DNA of 10,854 bases from Deltaproteobacteria bacterium UBA2385 (GTDB lineage: Bacteria; Myxococcota_A; UBA796; UBA2385): NCBI GenBank assembly GCA_002343455.1, contig DDSR01000450.1:1-10854 (forward strand), given 5' to 3'. The notes beneath the pieces were generated by a model. That model searched no databases. It had not been told where the DNA came from and saw only the letters and a program-made list of their open reading frames with translations. Within the stretch, counting starts at the first letter, position 1. Each line of letters opens with the position of its first letter. This document shows, in pieces, positions 1 through 6,044 of this stretch. A program made the position numbers and the translations under genes.

Positions 1-1052
1 CGCTCGGCCTGGGCGGTGCCGCTGGCGACGCCGGCCGAGGGGTGCTGGTCGCCGCTGGGCGAGGCCGGGTCCCGGCACTCCAGCCAGCCGTTGCCCCGGT
101 CCTTGCCCGTCAGCCACGCGCCGTAGACGGCGTCCAGGTCGAGGCGGGCCAGGGCCTCGGCCCGCCACGCCTTCCACTCGGGCGCCTCGTTGGTGGAGCG
201 GGGGGGACGGCCCGGCGGCGGCGTCTTGGGGCCCGGCTTGCCCTTCGGCGGGGGGGCCACCAGGTTGGCGAGCAGGGTCAGGGCCTCGACCTCGCCGGGG
301 ATCGCCGCCGGGTCGATGGACGAGAGACGGTGAGGGGCCTCGGGCGTGTCCTCGCCCTTCACCGACACGGTGCCGTAAAGCTTGAAGATGCGCGAGGCGT
401 TGTGGACGGCCTTGTCCACCTTCGCCGCGGGAGTCGAGTAGCGGGCGTCCAGGGCGTGCAGGAGCTTCTTGCAGCCCTCGGCGTGGGCGCGCACGGCCTC
501 GTCGCCCAGCGCCGGCACGGCGCGGGTCAGCAGGTGCCAGCCGTTGCCGCTGTCCGCCAGGACCGTGGGCACGCCGCGCGCAGCGAAGGTGCCGGCGATC
601 TCCTCGGCCACCCCGCGGGCGGCGGCCTTCTCGTCGTCGGTGGAGGACCGGCCCTTCGGCTCCCGCTCCGGGTCCACATCCACCACGACCCAGGGCGAGG
701 CCACGATGTCGGCGTCCTTCGTCGTGCTCTTCGTCCGACGCAAGGGCAGGCCGGTGGCGCCCGCGCGGTCGGGTCGCACAGCGCCGAGGGTGAAGTAGAC
801 GTTGGCCTCGCCCGAGCGGGGGTGGTCGCCGCGGGGGATGACCTCGCGGGGGGCATCCCCGACGGGACGCAGCGCCGCGACCAGCACGTCCACTTCGTCG
901 GGGCCGATGAGCGCCGACCAGACCACGCCATCCCGCAGGACGCGGATCTCCGTCCGGCCGCCGAGCCGCGCGTGCAGCGCGGTCAGGTGGGCCAGGAAGG
1001 GGCGGGTGATCGTGTCGAGCGCCCCCTCGATGTCGGCGCGCGGGACCGCCAC
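1..1052 (-). CDS. Archaeo-eukaryotic-type primase (AEP), N-terminal part, cut by the window edge
   Basis: Probable replication primase or primase-polymerase of a phage or plasmid. The frame is open for 350 codons and runs off position 1, so the C-terminus (often a helicase in such proteins) is unseen. Visible AEP signature: VVVDVDPER with the metal-binding pair D125/D127, then SGNGWHL at 168-174 (the Ser-x-His-type motif II, H173), then KVDKAVHNASRIFKLYGT at 211-228 with the third acidic residue D213. A Pro-rich linker (267-285) leads to GNGWLECRDP...SGDQHPSAGV (320-342). This resembles the second half of a DnaG-type CHC2 zinc-binding domain, but only one Cys is visible. The proposed GTG start at 1052 sits two bases past the stop of the preceding small ORF, suggesting coupling; the Shine-Dalgarno is weak, so the start is uncertain. 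Domain calls come from reading motifs, not from a search. Confidence 0.8.
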   Translation of the reverse strand, partial: MAVPRADIEGALDTITRPFLAHLTALHARLGGRTEIRVLRDGVVWSALIGPDEVDVLVAALRPVGDAPREVIPRGDHPRSGEANVYFTLGAVRPDRAGATGLPLRRTKSTTKDADIVASPWVVVDVDPEREPKGRSSTDDEKAAARGVAEEIAGTFAARGVPTVLADSGNGWHLLTRAVPALGDEAVRAHAEGCKKLLHALDARYSTPAAKVDKAVHNASRIFKLYGTVSVKGEDTPEAPHRLSSIDPAAIPGEVEALTLLANLVAPPPKGKPGPKTPPPGRPPRSTNEAPEWKAWRAEALARLDLDAVYGAWLTGKDRGNGWLECRDPASPSGDQHPSAGVASGTAQAE

Positions 1053-1053
1053 C

Positions 1054-1329
1054 CTACGCCACCCCGGGGGGCAGGGGCTCCAGGATGTCGATGATGCGCT
1101 GGGCCTGGTCGAGCGTGAAACGACGGCCGAGCATCCCGTGCTCCTGGGCGATGGCCACGATCAGGTTCTCGTGGACACCCGTGCGGGCGGCGATGTCCGC
1201 CGCGGTCACGAAGACGGGCGGCTCGTTCGCCGCGTCGTCGAGGTCAGCGGCGCCGGCCTCCCAGGGCGGCGGGGGGCGGCGGCGGCTCAGGGAGAGCTGG
1301 AGGGACAGGCGCAGGGTCAGGCGGGGCAT
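1054..1329 (-). CDS. Small putative helix-turn-helix protein (91 aa)
   Basis: Residues 41-83 (VTAADIAARTGVHENLIV... then RRFTLDQAQRIIDIL) read as a compact helix-turn-helix followed by a helix, similar in feel to MerR-like or small winged DNA-binding units. The N-terminal third (1-30) is basic and Pro-rich. The ATG at 1329 is preceded on its strand by GGAG six bases upstream, which decides the start over the longer frame at 1362. It lies directly upstream of the primase gene and probably shares its transcript. A likely role is local regulation or assistance in replication, but that is inference. Its first 86 bases overlap the end of the preceding small ORF, which is unusually long for an operon overlap. 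Confidence 0.6.
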   Translation of the reverse strand: MPRLTLRLSLQLSLSRRRPPPPWEAGAADLDDAANEPPVFVTAADIAARTGVHENLIVAIAQEHGMLGRRFTLDQAQRIIDILEPLPPGVA

Positions 1330-1558
1330 CGTGGCTCCGGGGTGGAGGGTCGTTGGCAGCACGGACGCCGCCCGGTCCCAGCCCCGCGCGGTCCTCGGCG
1401 TCCCAGGCGGCCAGGACGTCGTTGAACCGTCGGAACGTCCCCACGATCTCCTCCACCTCGTCGTCGCCGAGCGCGCGTCCGTACCGGGGCTCGAAGGCCG
1501 CGCGGACGGGGCCGGCGACCTCCTGGGCCAGGGTGTTGCGGGGCGCGCGACGGCTCAC
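1244..1558 (-). CDS. Small hypothetical protein (104 aa), acidic helical core with Pro-rich tail
   Basis: Not recognised as a named family. Residues 8-57 form a plausible helical domain (LAQEVAGPVRAAFEPRYGR, then DDEVEEIVGTFRRF and VLAAWDAED). Short accessory ORFs with a DDE-x-EI-x-F-x-L-x-W type core are common beside recombinases and phage genes. Residues 71-104 are Pro/Ala/Arg-rich and probably disordered. The GTG at 1558 is chosen because a strong GGGAGG lies five bases upstream. A longer version from ATG 1639 (131 aa) is possible but lacks properly spaced ribosome-binding bases. It would be the first gene of the small-ORF/primase group, reading away from the GATGAAC dyad upstream. Confidence 0.55.
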   Translation of the reverse strand: MSRRAPRNTLAQEVAGPVRAAFEPRYGRALGDDEVEEIVGTFRRFNDVLAAWDAEDRAGLGPGGVRAANDPPPRSHDAPPDPAPVPPALPEPPPPPAALGGRRR

Positions 1559-1666
1559 GCGGACCTCCCAGGGGAGGGCCGGCGACGCGACGGGGCGGGG
1601 GTTGGCGGGGCGTTGGACACGGGCGGGTTCCGTGTCCATTCCTACTCGATGATCGGCCTGCTACCT

Positions 1667-1717
1667 GATGAACACTCGATGAACGGTGGGCGCCGTTTCG
1701 TTCATCATCCGTTCATC
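1667..1717. promoter_or_regulatory. Four-site dyad of GATGAAC / GTTCATC, candidate operator or iteron cluster
   Basis: GATGAAC occurs at 1667-1673 and 1678-1684, and its complement GTTCATC at 1700-1706 and 1711-1717. Within each half the start-to-start distance is 11 bp, about one helical turn, and the halves face each other across 15 bp. A degenerate fifth copy, GATGATC, lies at 1648-1654. The right half overlaps the stop codon of the 742-residue gene, and the whole block sits before the small-ORF/primase group read leftwards. No T-run follows, so an intrinsic terminator is less likely than a binding site for two dimers. The bound protein is unknown; the small helix-turn-helix ORF at 1054-1329 is a candidate. 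Confidence 0.6.
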
Positions 1718-3933
1718 GGCGACGCCTCCCGCGACCACCACTCGACTCGGCTCGGCGGGACCCGGAGAACGTAGCCGCCGCCCGTCGTGGACTCGACCAG
1801 GTCCTCGGGCAGGTCGGGGTCGGCCTTCTTGCGGCCCGACGCCAGGGCCTTCATCAGCTTCTGGCGGTACTGCGGCCAGGACGCTCGCGAGGTCGGAGCG
1901 ACCACGTCGGGATGGGCGGCTTGCAGCTCCTCGAAGCTCACCGCCACGCCCGGGTCGCGGGCCAGGGCGCGCAGGAGGAGGCGGGCGGGCTGCTCGCGCT
2001 TCCCGAAGGTCACCGGCCGCCCGAAGCACCAGTACCGATCCCGGGCCGGGTCGAGGACCAGGTCGAAGCGGTCCCCGCAGAAGGCGGTGGGGTCGGCGTC
2101 CCGAAGGGTCCGCCGGTGGGCGTCGAGGAGAGGCCACAGGTCCACCGCCAGGTCTCCCCCCGCGACGGAGCCCGCCTTGTCGAGGCCCAGCACGAGCACT
2201 GCATCGAGGCGCGCGACATCCAGGACTCGGCCTGGCACCGCCGCGACGGACGACACCAGCAGGCAGGACAGGCCAGCGGAGCGGCGGCTGCGGACTACGT
2301 TCACGGCGGCGATCAGCTCGGCCTCGGCAGCGCCGGGCGAAAACCAGAAGTCGACCGTCGTCCCGCCGATGCGGCGCGTCCCCAGCGCCCAGATCCGCAC
2401 GCCGGGCTCCGGCGGCGCCTCGATGTCGCCCTCCGCCCCCACCGCGTCGCCGAGCACTTGGGCGAGCCCCACGAGGTTCAGCGAGTACCCGGCCGCCTTG
2501 CCCTTGCTCAGCGCCGTGCCTTCGCAGCGCGTGGGCTGGTCCCCACAGCGGTAGGTGCTGACGCCGTCGTCGTCGCGGTCCTGGAAGACCATGCGGCAAC
2601 CCTGGCCGGGGCCGAGGCCGCAAGGGTGGGTCGGCGCGGGCCCGCCAACAGGCTGGAGCAGTCCTGCGGCCGGCCCCGCCCCCTCCCCCAACAGCGCGTC
2701 CCACTCGGCGCGCGTCATCACGGCGTCCGCCTCGTCGGCCAGGGCCCGCCAGAGGTTGACCAGCGCGGCGGGTGGGACCCTCCCCCGCAGCCGCAGGAAG
2801 CCCCGGTCCACCAGCCACTCCTTGACGCAGTCGTGGGTCGCGTCCCGGTCGTAGCTGGTGCGGGCGCCCGCGTGTACCCGAACCGACGGCGCCGGCTTGC
2901 CGCGGATGAACTCGACCTTGAAGGCGGCGTGGCTGATCCGCCCGCGGGGCATCTTGACCTGGTCGAAGGTGACGAACAGGTCGTCGGAACGCCGGGTCAT
3001 GCGGTCGTGGACCACCGAGTTCCACTGGAACCCGATCTCGACCAGGGTGATCTTGTGGATGCCGTCGATGTGGTCCACGACAAGGGCGCCCCGGCCCAGG
3101 GTGCGCAAGGGCTCCAGGCTCACCCGCCCGGCCTCGGAGAAGCGGTCCTTGTCGCCGAAGGCGTGCAGCCCGACGACCTCCCGGTACTTCGTGGTCTCCG
3201 ACTTGCTCTTGGCGTGGACGCTCAGCTCCCGCCGGTCGGGGTGGTAGATCAGGACGTCGTAGTCCTCGGGGTGGCCCTGTTTCATCTCGTCGCCGCCGTC
3301 GTCGCCGATGTAGACCCGGCGCTCCCAGGGGGCCGGCTGCCGCACGATGAGCCAGGTGGCGGGCCCCTTGGACACCGGGATCAACCGGACGCCGCGAGCG
3401 CCCCGCTTCTCGTCGTAGAAGTCGTCCAGGTCGTTGATGATGGCCTTGAGCGCAGCCGCGCCGAAGTCCGGGGTGACCTCGGGCGCCTCGTCCTTCGGGT
3501 AGAAGGACTCGAAGGAGCGTGGGTTCGCCGAGCAGTGCTGGGCGTGGACCGTCCGCACCAGCTCCTGCCCCCGCTCGACGAGCCACAGCGCCACGACGAG
3601 ATCCTCGGGCGTCATCTTGGCCCCGGCCTCATCGCGCACCGTGGCGAAGCCCGCCTGCTCGGCGGCCAAGCACAGGGCGTCGTAGGCGTTGCTGTCCTTC
3701 CCGAAGTCGACGGCGTGGTAGAGCGCGTCCACGAGGCTGTCGGGGTAGCCCTCCCCGGGCGTGCCCAGCAGCTCGGCCACGTCGGTCAAGGGCAGCGGGT
3801 TCGCGGAGAGGTCGATGGAGTCGGCGACGTAGGAACCGCCGACCTGGCGCAGGAAGCCCCGAAGGCGCTGGGGTTCGATCTTGGCGAGTACGTCGGGCCG
3901 GGTCAGGCGACGGAAGTCGAGGCGATGGCTCAT
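1705..3933 (-). CDS. Uncharacterised 742-residue protein with Cys cluster and C-terminal winged helix
   Basis: Not recognised as a named family. Residues 1-170 are mostly helical. Residues 200-300 look like an alpha/beta domain with DYDVLIYHPDRRELSVHAKSK (225-245), followed by YREVVGLHAFGDKDRF. The D226...E236...K242 spacing is loosely nuclease-like but unproven. Cysteines at 438, 446, 463 and 470, in a Gly-rich stretch containing DRDDDGVSTYRCGD, could bind zinc. The last ~95 residues (SFEELQAAHPDV... and ...ESTTGGGYVLRVPP) resemble an OmpR/PhoB-type winged helix, so DNA binding is plausible. ATG 3933 has GAGG six bases upstream. It is divergent from the restriction-modification cassette, separated by the palindromic repeat block, and its stop lies in the GATGAAC dyad. 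No signal peptide or membrane segment is evident. A defence or regulatory role is a guess from context. Confidence 0.8.
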   Translation of the reverse strand: MSHRLDFRRLTRPDVLAKIEPQRLRGFLRQVGGSYVADSIDLSANPLPLTDVAELLGTPGEGYPDSLVDALYHAVDFGKDSNAYDALCLAAEQAGFATVRDEAGAKMTPEDLVVALWLVERGQELVRTVHAQHCSANPRSFESFYPKDEAPEVTPDFGAAALKAIINDLDDFYDEKRGARGVRLIPVSKGPATWLIVRQPAPWERRVYIGDDGGDEMKQGHPEDYDVLIYHPDRRELSVHAKSKSETTKYREVVGLHAFGDKDRFSEAGRVSLEPLRTLGRGALVVDHIDGIHKITLVEIGFQWNSVVHDRMTRRSDDLFVTFDQVKMPRGRISHAAFKVEFIRGKPAPSVRVHAGARTSYDRDATHDCVKEWLVDRGFLRLRGRVPPAALVNLWRALADEADAVMTRAEWDALLGEGAGPAAGLLQPVGGPAPTHPCGLGPGQGCRMVFQDRDDDGVSTYRCGDQPTRCEGTALSKGKAAGYSLNLVGLAQVLGDAVGAEGDIEAPPEPGVRIWALGTRRIGGTTVDFWFSPGAAEAELIAAVNVVRSRRSAGLSCLLVSSVAAVPGRVLDVARLDAVLVLGLDKAGSVAGGDLAVDLWPLLDAHRRTLRDADPTAFCGDRFDLVLDPARDRYWCFGRPVTFGKREQPARLLLRALARDPGVAVSFEELQAAHPDVVAPTSRASWPQYRQKLMKALASGRKKADPDLPEDLVESTTGGGYVLRVPPSRVEWWSREASPMNG

Positions 3934-4080
3934 GGGGGGCCTCGCGGAGGCGGGAGGTGGGGCTGCGGGCGGAGTGGTTTGCGGGAGCGAGGGCGGGGCA
4001 CGAAGCGCCAGCGACGCCGCGTGCGAGCGGATCTTAGCCCGGCGGCGGCCCGGCCACCGCGTCGGAGGCGGCCCTCGGTG

Positions 4081-4427
4081 GATGGCAGACCTGGCAGACC
4101 TTGGCAGACCTCAGCTCTCGGTAGGTCTGCCACGAATAGCTGCGCTGATACCCACACTTGTTGCCGATGGCAGACCTTGCGCGGAGCTGGCCGCCCCCCT
4201 TCGTGATCCGGCGTTTTTAATTTCGAGGACTCGGCTCCTCCTCCGCCGGTCTCCCGACCCCGACGACCGGCCGGACTCCTCCAGAAAAATGTACGCGCGC
4301 GCGTATGGCGGCGGGGGCGAGGTCTGCCAGGTCTGCCATCGGCCCTGGAAGCGCGACGGCAGGCCGATCCTCGGATGGCAGACCTGCCGGATCGTGAGGT
4401 CTGCCAAGGTCTGCCAGGTCTGCCATC
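4081..4427. repeat. Interrupted palindrome built from eleven GGCAGACC / GGTCTGCC units
   Basis: GGCAGACC starts at 4084, 4093, 4103, 4169 and 4377. Its complement GGTCTGCC starts at 4124, 4321, 4330, 4398, 4408 and 4417. The outer triplets form a perfect 33-bp inverted repeat (4081-4113 against 4395-4427), and a second inverted pair (4123-4132 against 4376-4385) continues the symmetry inwards. An inner 15-bp pair (4163-4177 against 4329-4343) adds a third level. Units in the tandem blocks are 9-10 bp apart, near one helical turn, and the spacing 9,10 on the left mirrors 10,9 on the right. The layout suggests a multi-protein binding array such as an origin, partition site or shared operator. 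With its terminal inverted repeats it could also be a small miniature element, although no target-site duplication is visible. Confidence 0.85.
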
Positions 4428-4439
4428 GGGGCACTGGAG

Positions 4440-4511
4440 AGGGTCATGTTCGACTCCTGACCCTGCGGAGGTCGTTGCCGCGCCCTCCCCGTGCGCCAGC
4501 ACGGACCTCCG
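4440..4511. promoter_or_regulatory. Two dyads in the methyltransferase leader, candidate operator or RNA hairpins
   Basis: AGGGTCA at 4440-4446 faces TGACCCT at 4458-4464 across 11 bases. Immediately after, CGGAGGTC at 4466-4473 faces GACCTCCG at 4504-4511, with a nested GTGC/GCAC pair (4491-4494, 4499-4502). Both lie in the leader of the methyltransferase, 130-200 bases before its start. They could be operators for autoregulation of the restriction-modification cassette or structures in its mRNA leader. No controller (C) protein gene is seen, so another form of control would be expected. The short arms in GC-rich DNA limit confidence. Confidence 0.35.
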
Positions 4512-4637
4512 GTCACGCCCGCGCAGGCTGCACTCGGGCCCATGTCGACGTCGGACGTTCAGCGTTCCAGGCCATCAACCCGTCGCGGGTCCACCGCGGC
4601 AGGCGGCGCGCCGCCCCCTGATCGTGATAGGATCGAG

Positions 4638-6044
4638 ATGGACTTCGATGCCGCGCTGCCCTGGTCCCCCAGCTCCTCCATCCACGCCCCCGACAACTCC
4701 CGCCACATCATCCCCACTCCTCTCCGCGAGCCCATGCCCACCATCCTCCCTCCCCTGAAGTTCAAGGTCGTCGATCTCTTCTGCGGTGCAGGTGGCCTGT
4801 CCGAGGGCTTCCGGCAAGCGGGCTGCACCATCGTGGCTGGCGTCGATCACGACCCCGATGCAGTCGCGACCTACGCCCACAACTTCCCCGAGGCAGAAGC
4901 GATCTGCGGCGATGTTCGCCAGGCAGCCGTGCGCAAGCGGATCATGGAGGTGGCGGCCGGTTGCGAGGTCGTTGTCGGTGGCCCTCCCTGCCAAGCGTTC
5001 TCTCAGGTCCGCAACCACGTACGGCTCATCGACGACGGCCGGAACAGCCTCTACCGCGAGTTTGTCACGATCGTACAGGCGCTCCAGCCCGCCATGTTCG
5101 TGATGGAGAACGTGCCCGGCATGGACCAGATGGGCGTGCGCGATCAGATCGAAGAAGACCTCGCCATCGGCGGCAGGTACTCGGTTCGATCGAAGAAGCT
5201 GGACGCCGCTGATTTCGGTGTCCCTCAGACACGAGAGCGGCTGATCTTCATCGGGGTGAGGAGAGACCTTGGCTTCGAGGTGCCCGAGGTGAAGGGGACC
5301 GGTGCTGTGCAGCGAACTGCGCTTGTGCGAACGATGATAGGGGGCAAGGTCGAGTACGTCGTGACGAGCAGCGGCGAGATGCAGGACCGCTTGGCGCTGG
5401 AAGATCCCAACAACACTTCCGTCACAACGGTTGAGCAGGCGATCAGTGACCTTCATGGCCTAAAGGCGGGCAACCGCGCGGACTCCTTGCCCTACTCTCA
5501 GCTCGCCGCACCACAGTCTGAGTACCAGCGACGGATGAGGGACTCGTCATCGCACATCCTGACCAACGTCCAAGTGCCCCGGATGATTGAAGATACCAGG
5601 CTCCGCCTCAGGGCGATTCCAGACGGAGGGAACTATCGAGACCTGCCCGAGAACCTCCAGGCCCGCTACATCACCGGCGAGAAGTGGGGCCAGCACAACG
5701 GCTCTGGCAAGCTGACTCGGAAGCACTACTATGCATATCGACGGCTCCACCGTGGGATCTGGGCGTGGACCTTGAACACGAAGGCCGATGCCGCCTACCA
5801 CTACGCGGTGCCTCGCGCCCTTTCCGTCCGTGAGTTCGCGCGACTTCAAAGCTTCCCCGACCGGTTTACGTTCACGACCGACGCGCGGAAGGGCGCATTG
5901 CCTGGCCGGATCGACGGTGGCGCAGCCCACAGCCGGTACCGGCAGGTTGGAAACGCGGTCCCGCCGCTTCTCGCCTATGCGATTGCTTGCACACTGCAGG
6001 GGGCGCTCGTCGAGGCAGAGAACGCTCGGACCCGGACGGCGTGA
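4638..6044 (+). CDS. DNA (cytosine-5-)-methyltransferase of a type II restriction-modification system
   Basis: Transfers a methyl group from S-adenosylmethionine to C5 of cytosine in a specific DNA site, protecting host DNA from the partner nuclease. All key C5 motifs are present in the 468-residue product: motif I VDLFCGAGGLSEGF (45-58), motif IV GGPPCQAFS (114-122) with catalytic C118, motif VI ENVPG (157-161), motif VIII QTRERLIFIG (197-206), motif IX near 393-410 (RALSVREFARLQSFP) and motif X RYRQVGNAVPP (433-443). The target-recognition region falls between about 210 and 390, so specificity cannot be read. ATG 4638 has AGGA five bases upstream; ATG 4734 (436 aa) is a fallback start. The stop overlaps the nuclease start by one base. 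Third codon positions are more mixed than in flanking genes, consistent with transfer as a cassette. Confidence 0.96.
   Translation: MDFDAALPWSPSSSIHAPDNSRHIIPTPLREPMPTILPPLKFKVVDLFCGAGGLSEGFRQAGCTIVAGVDHDPDAVATYAHNFPEAEAICGDVRQAAVRKRIMEVAAGCEVVVGGPPCQAFSQVRNHVRLIDDGRNSLYREFVTIVQALQPAMFVMENVPGMDQMGVRDQIEEDLAIGGRYSVRSKKLDAADFGVPQTRERLIFIGVRRDLGFEVPEVKGTGAVQRTALVRTMIGGKVEYVVTSSGEMQDRLALEDPNNTSVTTVEQAISDLHGLKAGNRADSLPYSQLAAPQSEYQRRMRDSSSHILTNVQVPRMIEDTRLRLRAIPDGGNYRDLPENLQARYITGEKWGQHNGSGKLTRKHYYAYRRLHRGIWAWTLNTKADAAYHYAVPRALSVREFARLQSFPDRFTFTTDARKGALPGRIDGGAAHSRYRQVGNAVPPLLAYAIACTLQGALVEAENARTRTA

Larger units (their letters stand above)
3934..4637. other. Long divergent intergenic region rich in inverted repeats
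   Basis: About 700 bases without a convincing gene, between the divergent 742-residue ORF and the methyltransferase. Open frames cross it on both strands, but they only translate the repeats (for example runs of ADLADLG or CQVCH) and start or stop arbitrarily. It holds the GGCAGACC palindrome (4081-4427), two further dyads (4440-4464 and 4466-4511), a short A/T-rich patch around 4214-4223 that stands out in this GC-rich sequence, and an alternating CG palindrome at 4292-4305. A TAAGAT hexamer on the minus strand (4031-4036) could be a -10 element for the 742-residue gene, but no good -35 was found. Confidence 0.7.

Noticed and set aside
42..1094. 350-codon plus-strand open frame opposite the primase
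   Set aside because: The minus strand carries ordered AEP motifs; the plus frame is a shadow.
1667..1717. Intrinsic terminator of the 742-residue gene
   Set aside because: The dyad could fold in RNA, but no T-rich tract follows on the minus strand, and the phased double sites fit a protein-binding array better.
1661..3586. 641-codon minus-strand frame overlapping the 742-residue gene in another frame
   Set aside because: Composition is almost entirely Arg/Gly/Pro/Ala with no structured pattern, typical of an out-of-frame reading.
1912..4206. 764-codon plus-strand open frame opposite the 742-residue gene
   Set aside because: Runs through both the opposite gene and the repeat array, with no domain signal. 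The minus-strand frame has a ribosome-binding site and a plausible domain layout.
4081..4427. CRISPR array
   Set aside because: Repeats are 8-10 bp, tandem and inverted, without uniform spacers.
3881..4621. Several open frames across the palindromic region encoding CQVCH or ADLADLG repeats
   Set aside because: The peptide repeats are direct translations of the GGCAGACC units in whatever frame is open. Starts are unsupported and frames run across the inverted arms.
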